Positions 1-8,212 of a DNA stretch of 43,731 nucleotides are shown piece by piece; positions within the stretch are counted from its first letter, which is position 1, and each line of letters starts with the position of its first letter. Position numbers and translations under genes: made by a program. Source of the stretch: Xylanimicrobium pachnodae JCM 13526 = NBRC 107786. GTDB lineage: Bacteria > Actinomycetota > Actinomycetes > Actinomycetales > Cellulomonadaceae. Location: contig BCWJ01000022.1 in NCBI GenBank assembly GCA_001592145.1, positions 1-43,731 of the forward strand, in the 5' to 3' direction. Under the pieces are notes generated by a model. It saw only the letters and a program-made list of their open reading frames with translations, searched no databases and had not been told where the DNA came from.

Positions 1-38
1 AGAACCTCACGGCCTGACCCCTCCGGGGCAACCCCTCA

Positions 39-66
39 ACCTTACCGGGCTGAATCGCGGTGTCAA
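39..66 (-). promoter_or_regulatory. Sigma-70-like promoter reading leftward
   Basis: The minus strand shows a perfect TTGACA (66-61), 16 bp, then TAAGGT (44-39). No start codon lies at leaderless distance, so the transcript would have a leader running out of the window. It is enclosed by the 10-bp inverted repeat 5-14/73-82, which might be a pair of operator half-sites or the closing helix of an RNA. Prediction by eye. Confidence 0.45.
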
Positions 67-222
67 ATCCGTGGCCGTGAGGCTGCGTTTATCGACTGCG
101 AGACCCGATGCGACGATCCTGGCGCACGAAGGCCTCAGGACGTCTGAGTGGGGGTTCCCGCCCCGGGACCGGCCACTCGCTTCTCGCGGTGTCCGTTGCT
201 CCCTGCGGGGCGAACGTCGAGA

Positions 223-252
223 ACATTAGCCACAGCGATCGCCCCACGTCAA
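223..252 (-). promoter_or_regulatory. Second leftward promoter candidate
   Basis: Minus-strand TTGACG (252-247), 18-bp spacer, TAATGT (228-223). It lies about 90 bp beyond the thrE stop and would produce a long untranslated leader or small RNA before the next promoter at 66-39. No coding frame with a start signal follows it inside the window. Confidence 0.35.
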
Positions 253-339
253 AACGACGCCGTGGGAGGTGGATCACTCTGCGCCGGGCCAGCCGCTGAG
301 GCGCGTGTTCCTGCGGCTCCGGCGGGATCCCCATGCGAC

Positions 340-1644
340 TCAGAGCGCGCGTCGTGCCTCGAAAGTCCAGTCGCGGTCGGTCAGCATGCGCGACACCGCA
401 AGTCCGATCGACAGCGCCGTCACCACCAGCGCAGCGTCGAGCATGAACGCTAGGGCCTCCAGGACGTGGCCGGCGTTCAGCTCGAAGACTCCCCGCATGG
501 CTGCGACACCGGGAACCATGATCACCACCGCGGGCACCGATACCGTCAGGCGCGGGACGCGGAGCGGGGTCGCGATGACACGGGCCAGGAGTCCGACGAC
601 GAGCGCCGCGGCCGCTGCGGCCGCCTGCGTCGGGAGGTCGAGCTCTCGCACCAGGTAGAGGCGGCCCACGTTCGCGACCATGCCCACGGCCGCCGCACCC
701 AGCGCCATGCGCCACGGACTGTTGAACATCAGGGCGAAGCCCAGCACGCCGAGGAAGCTCGCGAGGGTCAAGAGGGTCCACTCGAGTGCCGGGTAGAGAC
801 TGAGCGCGACCGGCGGGGTCGGTTCGAGGCCTACCGCCGCGGACACCGCCCACAGGGCGACCGCGGCCGAGAAGAGGATCATCAACGCATAGGTGAGGCG
901 CGACATGCCGGCGGAGAAGTCGAGCCGCGCCAGGTCCAGCGCGCCCGTGACCAAGGGGAACCCGGGCACCAGGAAGAGCACGGCGGAGACGTACCCCGCG
1001 ACATGCCGCCCGGGGTCGGCGACGAAGAGGCCGATGACGCCGATGAAGGCGAGATAGGTCAGGCACGCGACGGCACCCGCCAGCATCGTCACGCCGAAGG
1101 GGTTGATCCCCCGGTGGATGAGTGAACGCCGGAGGTACTGCCCTGCCGTTGCCGCCACCAGCACCCCGACGCACTCCAGCAGGCCGCCGTTGTTCAGGAA
1201 GGCGAACGCGCCGCAGGCGAAGCCCGCAGACAGCGCGTTGACGACCGGGGAGTACAGGGGCGGCTTCGCGGCGATCCGGTCCAGCTCCTGCTCGATCGCC
1301 CGGACGTCCTCGCGCGCCGGGAGATCGCCGATGTAGTTCTCCAGCTCCGCCAGCCGGTCGGCGTTGATGCCGACCGTACGGACCTCCGAGACCTCTGTGC
1401 GGAAGATGTGGTCCCGCACCGACGTCGTCGTGATCTCGGTGAGGGCGACCGACGCCTTGACGTCGTCGAGCCCGAGCGCGCGGCCGACGCGTTCCATGTG
1501 CGACTTCACGCGGTAGCTGCCGTGGCCGGAGGCCAGCGCCAACCGCCCTGCTCGCTGGACGGTCCCGGACTGCCGGATGAGTTCGACCGGTTCGTGCTCC
1601 GCCTCGTCGGCTGCGCCGTCCGTGCCGGGATGGGGAGTGGTCAC
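340..1644 (-). CDS. thrE: ThrE-type threonine/serine exporter family protein
   Basis: Likely exports small amino acids (threonine, serine) across the cytoplasmic membrane, as in Corynebacterium ThrE. The N-terminal half is the cytosolic ThrE/DUF1212 domain (RSGTVQRAGRLALASGHGSYRVK and the following region), leading into about ten hydrophobic segments that make up the ThrE and ThrE_2 membrane halves, both in one polypeptide as is usual in actinobacteria. At 434 residues it is close to family size. I chose GTG at 1644 because GATCAT sits 6 bases upstream (1656-1651), the leaderless pattern seen across this window; a GTG at 1683 in the same frame would add 13 residues. It stands alone downstream of tRNA-Ser. 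The substrate is inferred from the family only. Confidence 0.85.
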   Translation of the reverse strand: MTTPHPGTDGAADEAEHEPVELIRQSGTVQRAGRLALASGHGSYRVKSHMERVGRALGLDDVKASVALTEITTTSVRDHIFRTEVSEVRTVGINADRLAELENYIGDLPAREDVRAIEQELDRIAAKPPLYSPVVNALSAGFACGAFAFLNNGGLLECVGVLVAATAGQYLRRSLIHRGINPFGVTMLAGAVACLTYLAFIGVIGLFVADPGRHVAGYVSAVLFLVPGFPLVTGALDLARLDFSAGMSRLTYALMILFSAAVALWAVSAAVGLEPTPPVALSLYPALEWTLLTLASFLGVLGFALMFNSPWRMALGAAAVGMVANVGRLYLVRELDLPTQAAAAAAALVVGLLARVIATPLRVPRLTVSVPAVVIMVPGVAAMRGVFELNAGHVLEALAFMLDAALVVTALSIGLAVSRMLTDRDWTFEARRAL

Positions 1645-1734
1645 CGGCCCATGATCGCCCGCCCCCGTGATGCGCCGCAGCACGAGGCGTCACGTGAGCG
1701 CGACCTGGTACGCAGCGTGCGCACCGTGGATGTG

Positions 1735-1822
1735 CGGAGGGCAAGGGATTCGAACCCTTGGTGCGGGGTTACCGCACAACGGTTTTCAAGACCGTCACCT
1801 TCGGCCGCTCGGTCAGCCCTCC
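1735..1822 (-). tRNA. tRNA-Ser (anticodon UGA)
   Basis: An 88-nt class II tRNA. The acceptor arm GGAGGGC (1822-1816) pairs with GCCCTCC (1742-1736), with G (1735) as discriminator; CCA is not encoded. The anticodon stem ACGGT/ACCGT carries loop CTTGAAA, giving anticodon UGA, which reads UCA/UCG-type serine codons. A long variable arm (TGTGCGG...CCGCAC) and the T-arm GGTTCGAATCC are present. A -10-like TAGACT lies at 1859-1854, giving a leader of about 25 nt. No integrase or duplicated 3' end suggesting use as an attachment site is present. Confidence 0.96.
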
Positions 1823-1853
1823 AAGCCCCGGACGGCAGGCCCGGGCGCGCGCC

Positions 1854-1859
1854 AGTCTA
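1854..1859 (-). promoter_or_regulatory. -10 element for tRNA-Ser
   Basis: TAGACT on the minus strand in the 75-bp gap between the cvnD stop and the tRNA. It would start transcription near 1847, about 25 nt before the mature 5' end. No convincing -35 was found. Confidence 0.4.
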
Positions 1860-1897
1860 GTGGTTCCACGCCGCACGCCGCCCGCCCCGGAGCGCAA

Positions 1898-3028
1898 CTA
1901 CGCGCCGGTTCCGGAGCGCAGCTGGCGCATGGCGAGCTGGACCAGCGAGATGAGGGTCTGCTTCGTCGCCGTCCTGGACCGCGCGTCGGTGTACAGCATC
2001 GGTACACCCGCCGGAATCTGCAGCGCCTCCCGGACATCCTCCAGCCGGTGCTTGGCCACGCCGTCGAAGCAGTTCACGCCGACGACGAACGGGATGCCGC
2101 GGGACTCGAAGTAGTCGATCGCCGGGAAGCACTGCTCGAGCCGGTCGGTGTCCACCAGGACGACGCCCCCGATCGCCCCGCGCACCAGGTCGTCCCACAT
2201 GAACAGGAACCTGTCCTGCCCCGGGGTGCCGAACAGGTACAGCCACAGGTTCCCGGGCAGGGCGACACGGCCGAAGTCCATGGCCACGGTGGTTGTCGTC
2301 TTGCGGTCGGTCACACCGCCGGCGTCGTCGACGCCGACCGAGTGCTCCGTCATCGCCGCCTCGGTGTTCAGCGGTTCGACGTCGGAGATCGACCCGATGA
2401 ACGTCGTCTTCCCGACGGCGAAGCCACCCGCGATGACGATCTTCACCGTGGTCGGGGCGGTACGCCCCGTGGCCGGGGAGCCGGCGGCGGGCCGCGCCTC
2501 GGGCTCCTGCTGCGGAGAGCGCCGGGCCACGTCCGGCGCCGGGACAGGTGCGGCGGCCGGTACCTGGGCCGCCGGGACGGCGGGTGCCGGGGCAGTCGTG
2601 GGAACGGCAGACACGGCCGGCCGCGCCGGGGCGAGAGCTCCGGCCGCGGGGCTCGTCGTGCCGGCCGCTCCGGGGACGCGGTCGATCACGCCGGCCGACG
2701 CCGTGGGGTTCGCGGCGCCGGCTCCGGCACCCCCTCCCAGCACGCTGGTCCGCGCGGGCTGCGTGGCCGCGGGGCGTGGCGGCTGTCCGGCCGCGGGGAA
2801 CGCCGACGGTGCGGCCGGCGGGGCCGCGGCGGGGCGCACGGCTTCGGGGGCGCTCGCCGCGGGAGCCGACCCCGGTGCCGACCCGGCCCAGTGCGGTCCG
2901 GGACCTTCCTCGGCCCGGGCCCCGCCGCTCACGGGCGCCCACGACGGCATGATGCCGACGCCGGCACCGCCGGCACCCGACGGGCCGTCAGCGTTGCCTG
3001 GCACGCAGTCAGAGGGCGGAAATGCCAT
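1898..3028 (-). CDS. cvnD: Conservon small GTPase CvnD with long Pro/Ala extension
   Basis: The C-terminal ~180 residues form the conservon/MglA-like GTPase: P-loop GGFAVGKTT (about 201-209), the TTTTVAMDFG switch region, FGTPGQDRF in place of the Ras DxxG motif, and VNCFDG at the usual N/TKxD base-recognition position. The family partners Roadblock proteins in signal transduction at the membrane. Before the GTPase lie about 190 low-complexity Pro/Ala/Gly residues, whereas typical CvnD proteins are only ~180-200 residues in total. I chose ATG 3028 because GGAGAG lies 8 bases upstream; it overlaps the cvnC stop by 20 bp, which suggests translational coupling. A GTG at 3037 has its Shine-Dalgarno too close. 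A later start at 2950 would shorten but not remove the extension. Confidence 0.9.
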   Translation of the reverse strand: MAFPPSDCVPGNADGPSGAGGAGVGIMPSWAPVSGGARAEEGPGPHWAGSAPGSAPAASAPEAVRPAAAPPAAPSAFPAAGQPPRPAATQPARTSVLGGGAGAGAANPTASAGVIDRVPGAAGTTSPAAGALAPARPAVSAVPTTAPAPAVPAAQVPAAAPVPAPDVARRSPQQEPEARPAAGSPATGRTAPTTVKIVIAGGFAVGKTTFIGSISDVEPLNTEAAMTEHSVGVDDAGGVTDRKTTTTVAMDFGRVALPGNLWLYLFGTPGQDRFLFMWDDLVRGAIGGVVLVDTDRLEQCFPAIDYFESRGIPFVVGVNCFDGVAKHRLEDVREALQIPAGVPMLYTDARSRTATKQTLISLVQLAMRQLRSGTGA

Positions 3029-3437
3029 TGAGAACACTCTCCAAGACGCTGAGCGACAGGCCCGAGTGGGCGCTGCCGTGCCCGGTGTGGACGTTCACCG
3101 GGATCGTGGTGTGCACCGTGAGATGGCCCGCCTCCTGAAGGTCGGACACGAGGATTCGCACGACGCCGAGCGGCAGTCGCAGCAGGGCAGAGAGCTCCGC
3201 GATCGACACGTAGGTGTGAGCAGCGTGCTGAAGGATGGACCGCTTCTCCGGCGTCAGACCACGGCTCGCGACGGCGTCGGGCAGCACCTCGACGAGCGCT
3301 TCGAGGGGCAGATCGGACAGGGATGACCGTACGCGGCCACCCGTGACCGCGTACGGGCGCACCGTTGCCGCCTCGTACCCGTCGGCGTCGGCGCCGTAGG
3401 GGGAGGCGTGGTGGCCGCCCGGAGGGCCGTATGACAT
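3009..3437 (-). CDS. cvnC: DUF742 conservon protein CvnC
   Basis: A 142-residue DUF742 protein, third member of the conservon. It has the family's VRPYAVTGGR motif near residues 26-35, followed by a winged-helix-like region (ILQHAAHTYVSIAELSALLRLPLGVVRILVSDLQEAG) ending in VLNGISAL. Family members probably relay signals between the histidine kinase/Roadblock module and the GTPase; the biochemical role is not settled. ATG 3437 follows GAGG, 10 bp after the cvnB stop, and the 3' end overlaps cvnD. Confidence 0.93.
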   Translation of the reverse strand: MSYGPPGGHHASPYGADADGYEAATVRPYAVTGGRVRSSLSDLPLEALVEVLPDAVASRGLTPEKRSILQHAAHTYVSIAELSALLRLPLGVVRILVSDLQEAGHLTVHTTIPVNVHTGHGSAHSGLSLSVLESVLNGISAL

Positions 3438-3447
3438 CGCGGCTACC

Positions 3448-3921
3448 TCATCCCCATGCCGCGGCGCGCTGAGCGCCTCCGGCGGCAGCCACGGCCGGCC
3501 CGTCCACGGTGAGGTTCCCGCGCATCTCCGAGATGAGCTGCGGCGTGAGCGTCTGTTCCGTGCGGGCCACCAGCAGCGCCATCTCGTAGCCGATGAGGCC
3601 GATGTCGCACGATGCCTCGGCCACCACGGCCAGGATCGACCCGTTCGAGACGTTCATCAGGAACAGGAACCCGTTGTCCATCTCGACGACGGCCTGCCGG
3701 ACGCTCCCGCCGTGCAGCTGCCGGGCCGCCCCACGGGTCAGGCTGGACATGCCCGAGACGATGGCGGCGAGCTGGTCACCGCTGACGCGGTCGAGCTGGT
3801 CGGACATCGCCATGAGCAGCCCGTCCGCCGACACCACCAGCGTGTGCCGACTGCCGGGCACGGTTCGCACAAAGTTGTCGAGAAGCCACCCGAAATTGGT
3901 CGCTTCAGTGCTGAGGGTCAC
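3448..3921 (-). CDS. cvnB: Roadblock/LC7 protein CvnB
   Basis: A 157-residue Roadblock/LC7 domain protein (FGWLLDNFVRTVPGSRHTLVVSADGLLMAMSDQL... GYEMALLVARTEQTLTPQLISEMR). In conservons this is the presumed regulator or GAP-like partner of CvnD, by analogy with the MglB-MglA pair. The start is GTG at 3921 with a strong GAGGAGG-type Shine-Dalgarno just upstream. It lies 54 bp after cvnA and 10 bp before cvnC, in one transcription unit. The C-terminal 15 residues are a short Ala/Gly tail. Confidence 0.93.
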   Translation of the reverse strand: MTLSTEATNFGWLLDNFVRTVPGSRHTLVVSADGLLMAMSDQLDRVSGDQLAAIVSGMSSLTRGAARQLHGGSVRQAVVEMDNGFLFLMNVSNGSILAVVAEASCDIGLIGYEMALLVARTEQTLTPQLISEMRGNLTVDGPAVAAAGGAQRAAAWG

Positions 3922-3975
3922 GCTTCCTCCTCGTCAGGGGCGCCGAACGGTCGCCATCATCCGCTGTGTCGCTGC

Positions 3976-6900
3976 TCACGTCGAGGGCCAATCCGCCTCG
4001 TCCAAGGACCGAGCCAGCGCGGTCGCCGACTGGAAGGCGGAGAACCGCGAACGCACCTGCTCCGGGTCTCGCTCGATCCGAGCGGTGAACCGGTCCGTCG
4101 CCGGGTTGACCGTGCCGCCGTCGGGCGAGTCCGCTCCGCGTCGCAGCAAGCCGCGGGCGTCCTCGCCGATCAGGACGGGGCGGTAGGGGGCGTCGTCGGC
4201 CGTGTTCGCGGCGATCGCCGCGGCCTGCTCCGCGAAGACACCCCGGCGCAGGAGCGCGGACATCTCCTCGTAGAGGACGGCCGAGGCCATCCACTCCGAC
4301 CGTGCCTCCAGCGTGTCCGGGATCGCGTAGGGGTCCAGCGGGTCGGCCAGCGCGTCGGACGCGCTGCGCAGCGGCAGGACCGATCGCCCGTACACGGAGT
4401 TCGACACCGGTTCATCCACGGCGGCAGAGTTCGCGAACACCGGTGTGCGCGCCACGAGGTCCGGGGCCGGCACCGGCGACACCGGGCCGACGGGAGCCGG
4501 AGCGGGGATCACCGGAGCGGGGGCCACCGACTCCGTGACCACCGCGGCAGCAGGAGTCGCCGGCTGCGCCGGGACGATCTCCGCCGGGACCGTGATCTCC
4601 GCCGGGCCGGGCACGGCGGCAGGGTCCTCGACGACGGCGTCGAGGTGCATGGACGTGCCGACCGTCTCGTCCAGCTCGCTGAGCGAGCGGAAGCTCGTGA
4701 AGAACGCTGAGCGTTCCTGGACCGCCATCGTGGGGAGCGACTCGGGCTGCGGCTCGACGGCCGGCACCGGCTCAGCCGAACGCGTCCTGCTCGGGAGCAC
4801 GGGGCGAGCCTCGGCAGGTGCACCCGCCGCTGCCGTCACCGGTGCCCACGCGCCGTCGACGGCGGTGAGCTCGGCGGCGAGCACGGGTGCCTCCAGCGGC
4901 GGCAGGACCAGGTGCTCGAGCTCCGGCTGCTCGGCCGGTGCCGAGCGGCGGACGAGTGGCGCCACCGGCGCGGGCTCGGAGGGCACCGGTTCCTGCGTGG
5001 TGGTGCGCCGACGTGGCATGCCCGCCGTCGTCGTCCCGTCCGTCAGCGCGTTGAGATCCACGGCGGTGTAGGTGGGCTCCGGCGCAGGAGCGGTTGCCGG
5101 GGCGGGTGCGGGCGCAGGTGCGAGCGGCGCCGCGACGGGCATCGGTGCGGAGATCGCGAGCGGGTCGGTCGGCTCGGGCAGGACGACGGCGTCGTCGGGC
5201 AGGAAGAGCCCTACGGGGAAGGCGACGGTGACCAGCGTCCCGGCACCCGAGGAGTCATCGGCGCTCGACCCGGCCGCGAAGCTGATGGCGGCACCGAGCC
5301 GGTCCGCGATCCGGCCGACGACGTAGAGGCCGAGGCGCTGGGCACCCACGGCGTCCTGCGCGGTCCGGGAGGCGACCCGCCGGTTGGCCTCCGCGATCTC
5401 CGCGCCCGTCATCCCCAGCCCGTGGTCGCGGATCGTGACGACGAAGTAGCCCTCTGCCGAGGAGGTGGCGACCTCGACGGCCGTGTGCGGCTCGGAGAAC
5501 ATCGTCGCGTTCTCGAGGAGCTCGGCGAGCAGGTGGGCGGCGCCCAGCGCATGGTGGCCGAGCATCAGCGGGTCGACCGGGAGGTCGAGGTGCACGCGGT
5601 CGTACAGCTCGATCTCCGAGGACGCCGTACGGATCACGTCGGACAACGGCATCGGGGCGCGCACCTTGCGGCCCGCGTCGATGCCGGCCAGCACCAGGAG
5701 CGACTCCGCGTTGCGCCGCATCCGGGTGGCCAGGTGGTCCAGCCGGAAGAGGCTGGCCAGTGCGGACGGGTCCTCCTCGGTCCGCTCGAGCTCGTCGAGG
5801 AACGCGAGCTGGCGGTTGAGCAGCACCTGGTCGCGCCGGGCGACGTTGACGAACATCTCGGCGATCGAGCCGCGCAGCGCCGCCTGCTCGCGCGCCACCT
5901 GCACCGTGGTGGCGTTCACATCGTTGAACGACTCCGCGAGGCGGCCGATCTCGTCCCGCGACTCGACGGGGATCTCGAAGAGCTCGACCGTGGGCGCCTG
6001 CCCGGGCACCGCCATCTGCTCGACCATCTGGGGAAGGCGGTCGCGGATCTCGGCGGTGGCGGCCGTCAGGCGACGAAGCGGACGCACGATGCGGCGCGCG
6101 AGCCCGAGGGCGATGAGCACCGACAGGACGAGGACGCCGAACGCCCCACCGATCGTCGCGTAGGCCGAGTTGCGCGCCTGGTCGGCACGCCACTCGGCGA
6201 AGTCGACCGTCTCCGTGCGCACGGAGTCGCGCTCGGGTTGCGCCGCGTCCACCCAGTCCTGGGTGAGCTGGCTCCACTGGGCGGCGAGCTGCGGATCGAC
6301 CGTCGAGGGGTCCCCCGACGTGACCGCGGCACGGACCGCACCCAGGTCTCCGTCGAGCCGCGGAAGCCGGTGCCCGTTGGGCAGGCGATCGAGCAGCTTG
6401 GCCGTCGCGTCGAACTGCCGCGTGGTGGCGTCGGCGGTGGTGACCGCGCGCAGCGCCAGGGCCGGGTCGACCTGCCCGGCGGCCGCGCCCGCGAACAGCC
6501 CGCCCACGATGGGGCGCTCGTAGACGACGTCGAGCATGGTCTCGTCCATGGCGACGTAGGCGTCGAGGTGCTGCGCCAGCACGCGGTCGTCCGTGGTTCC
6601 GGCAAGCTCACGCGCGACCTCGAGCGCATCGTCCACGTACTCGCCGTACTGCCGGCTGGCTTCCTGCTCGCCGATCGTGCCGGCGAGCACCTGCTCCTGG
6701 AGCAGCTTGATCTGGGAGAGGTCCGCCATGGTCGCGCTCACCGCGCGGCGCACGCGCACGTCCAGCGCATCGGTGTCGACCGCGCGGAACACCGCGGCGC
6801 GCTCCTCCAGCGCCTGCGTCGTCTGCGCGATCGCGGTCTCCATGCCCTCGCGGGCCCCGGGGATGCCGAGGGACGCGGCGATGTTGAGCGACCGTTCCGC

Positions 6901-7083
6901 CGCGAAGGCCGTCCCGGCCACGTCCTGTGCCGCGAGGCTGCTGACAAGGTCCGCCGTCTGGCTCGCGGTCCGCGCGCTCCGGAGCGAGTCCACCGACACC
7001 CAGCCTGCGACGAGCGCCAGCACGAGGATCGGCATCGCCAGGGTTGCGAGGAACTTCCCGCGAACGCCCAACCTGCGGAGCAT
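3976..7083 (-). CDS. cvnA: Conservon sensor histidine kinase CvnA (NIT-HAMP-HATPase)
   Basis: A 1035-residue membrane sensor that heads the conservon. A first membrane segment (about 12-29) precedes an extracytoplasmic helical NIT-like region (about 35-300), a second membrane segment (about 309-328), a HAMP linker (329-395), a dimerisation region with LDHLATRMRRNAE (448-460), and a HATPase with N box ELLENAT (521-527) and G1 DHGLGM (553-558). Residues from about 630 on are mostly Pro/Ala/Val low complexity with a basic, conserved-looking end. ATG 7083 is preceded by AAGGAAAGG and its N terminus MLRRLGVRGKF is typical. The open frame continues to 7302 but that part overlaps the divergent oxidoreductase and is not used. 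The ligand is unknown; the NIT name comes from nitrate-sensing relatives. Confidence 0.92.
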   Translation of the reverse strand: MLRRLGVRGKFLATLAMPILVLALVAGWVSVDSLRSARTASQTADLVSSLAAQDVAGTAFAAERSLNIAASLGIPGAREGMETAIAQTTQALEERAAVFRAVDTDALDVRVRRAVSATMADLSQIKLLQEQVLAGTIGEQEASRQYGEYVDDALEVARELAGTTDDRVLAQHLDAYVAMDETMLDVVYERPIVGGLFAGAAAGQVDPALALRAVTTADATTRQFDATAKLLDRLPNGHRLPRLDGDLGAVRAAVTSGDPSTVDPQLAAQWSQLTQDWVDAAQPERDSVRTETVDFAEWRADQARNSAYATIGGAFGVLVLSVLIALGLARRIVRPLRRLTAATAEIRDRLPQMVEQMAVPGQAPTVELFEIPVESRDEIGRLAESFNDVNATTVQVAREQAALRGSIAEMFVNVARRDQVLLNRQLAFLDELERTEEDPSALASLFRLDHLATRMRRNAESLLVLAGIDAGRKVRAPMPLSDVIRTASSEIELYDRVHLDLPVDPLMLGHHALGAAHLLAELLENATMFSEPHTAVEVATSSAEGYFVVTIRDHGLGMTGAEIAEANRRVASRTAQDAVGAQRLGLYVVGRIADRLGAAISFAAGSSADDSSGAGTLVTVAFPVGLFLPDDAVVLPEPTDPLAISAPMPVAAPLAPAPAPAPATAPAPEPTYTAVDLNALTDGTTTAGMPRRRTTTQEPVPSEPAPVAPLVRRSAPAEQPELEHLVLPPLEAPVLAAELTAVDGAWAPVTAAAGAPAEARPVLPSRTRSAEPVPAVEPQPESLPTMAVQERSAFFTSFRSLSELDETVGTSMHLDAVVEDPAAVPGPAEITVPAEIVPAQPATPAAAVVTESVAPAPVIPAPAPVGPVSPVPAPDLVARTPVFANSAAVDEPVSNSVYGRSVLPLRSASDALADPLDPYAIPDTLEARSEWMASAVLYEEMSALLRRGVFAEQAAAIAANTADDAPYRPVLIGEDARGLLRRGADSPDGGTVNPATDRFTARIERDPEQVRSRFSAFQSATALARSLDEADWPST

Positions 7084-7171
7084 GTGGCCTGCCTTTCCTT
7101 CGCACGCGGGTGATCCGCGCGACGTCACCCTGCCCGCGGCGCCACTCGACCCTGGTGTGGGCGCGTTTCGA

Positions 7172-7177
7172 TAGGCT
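7172..7177 (+). promoter_or_regulatory. -10 of leaderless oxidoreductase promoter
   Basis: TAGGCT ends 6 bases before GTG 7184, so transcription would start at or beside the start codon. The promoter lies in the 100-bp divergent gap with cvnA. Confidence 0.6.
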
Positions 7178-7183
7178 CTGTGT

Positions 7184-8176
7184 GTGCGAGCGGTCACCAT
7201 AGCCTCCCCGGGGTCGGGAAGGAAACTCGCCTTCTCACAGGTTGAAACGCCCCTTCCGGGCCCCGGCGAGGTGCTGCTCCGGGTCGAGGCCGCGGGCGTC
7301 AACCGTGCCGATGCCCTCCAGATCGCGGGGTACTATCCGCCGCCGCCCGGCGCACCGCCGTGGCCCGGCCTGGAGGTCGCGGGGGTCGTCGTCGCGACGG
7401 GTGAGCCCGGCGGCGACGCCGTCCCGGCCGGTCCCGGCGTCGGCGACGCGGTCGTGGCCCTGCTGGAAGGCGGCGGGTACGCGCAGTACGCGGTGGCCCG
7501 CTCCGCCCAGACGTTGCCGGTCCCCGACGGCGTCCCGCTCGCCGACGCCGCCGCGCTGCCGGAGGCCGTGTGCACCGCGTGGACCAACCTCGTCGACACC
7601 GCGGGGCTGCGGCCGGGCGAGTGGGTGCTCGTCCACGGCGGCTCCGGCGGAGTCGGCAGCATCGCCGTCCAGCTTGCGCAGGCACTCGGCGCCCACGTCG
7701 TCGCCACGGCCGGCGGCCCCGACCGCGCGGCTCGCGTCCGCGGCCTCGGCGCCGACGTCGTCGTCGATCACCGGGCCGACGACGTCGTCGCCGCCGTGCG
7801 GGAGGCGACCGGGGGGCGCGGCGTCGACGTCGTCCTCGACGTGCTCGGGGGCGGCGGGCTCGCCGACAACGTGCGCGCGCTGGCACCCCGGGGCCGCCTG
7901 GTGGTCATCGGGCTCCAGCAGGGTCGCCGGGGTGAGCTGGACCTGGCCGCGGTGCTGGCGAAGCACCTCACCGTGACCGGGACGACGCTGCGATCGCGCA
8001 CCCCTGCCGAGAAGGCCGCGCTCGTCGCCGTCGTGCGCGAGCGGGTGTGGCCGCTGCTCGCGGCCGGGCAGGTGCGGCCGGTGGTCCACGCGCGTGTGCC
8101 CCTCGAGCGGGCGGAGGACGCGCTCGCGATGCTGGACCGCGGTGAAGTCTTCGGCAAGGTGCTGCTGACGCCCTGA
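7184..8176 (+). CDS. Zinc-independent NAD(P)H-quinone oxidoreductase (QOR/PIG3 type)
   Basis: A 330-residue medium-chain dehydrogenase/reductase. The GroES-like half carries GVNRADALQIAGYYPPPPG and PGLEVAGVV; the Rossmann half carries VLVHGGSGGVGSIAVQLAQALGA, with the AxxGxxG-type NADPH loop seen in quinone oxidoreductases. There is no structural-zinc cysteine cluster, so it belongs to the zinc-free QOR/TP53I3-like branch that reduces quinones with NADPH in the cytosol. The start is GTG 7184, set by TAGGCT 6 bases upstream. It is divergent from cvnA and followed after 36 bp by bpa, which has its own promoter-like hexamer. Confidence 0.9.
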   Translation: MRAVTIASPGSGRKLAFSQVETPLPGPGEVLLRVEAAGVNRADALQIAGYYPPPPGAPPWPGLEVAGVVVATGEPGGDAVPAGPGVGDAVVALLEGGGYAQYAVARSAQTLPVPDGVPLADAAALPEAVCTAWTNLVDTAGLRPGEWVLVHGGSGGVGSIAVQLAQALGAHVVATAGGPDRAARVRGLGADVVVDHRADDVVAAVREATGGRGVDVVLDVLGGGGLADNVRALAPRGRLVVIGLQQGRRGELDLAAVLAKHLTVTGTTLRSRTPAEKAALVAVVRERVWPLLAAGQVRPVVHARVPLERAEDALAMLDRGEVFGKVLLTP

Positions 8177-8212
8177 GATTCGGTCCTGGCCGAACCGCGC
8201 GAGGATGGGATC

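Larger units (their letters stand above)
1..339. other. Gene-free left edge with leftward promoter candidates
   Basis: No credible protein gene is visible in these 339 bases; the open frames crossing them are GC-driven. Two minus-strand promoter-like arrangements point out of the window: TTGACG at 252-247 with TAATGT at 228-223 (18-bp spacer), and TTGACA at 66-61 with TAAGGT at 44-39 (16-bp spacer). A 10-bp inverted repeat (CCTCACGGCC at 5-14, GGCCGTGAGG at 73-82) encloses the second one. AGCCGC/GCGGCT on the minus strand (318-291) could form a weak hairpin after thrE. The simplest reading is the 3' end of the thrE unit followed by the promoter region of a gene left of the window. Confidence 0.5.

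Noticed and set aside
5-82. SAM-type riboswitch on the plus strand
   Set aside because: There is a closing 10-bp helix and a GGGGCAACCCC segment, but the core does not fit SAM-I or SAM-IV as I know them and no plus-strand gene follows; kept only as an unexplained inverted repeat.
1735-1822. tRNA-Ser as an integration site for a mobile element
   Set aside because: No integrase, no repeated tRNA 3' end, and both sides carry ordinary chromosomal genes.
4912-7113. A 733-residue open frame antisense to cvnA
   Set aside because: No domain or start signal; mirrors the third-position GC of the histidine kinase gene.
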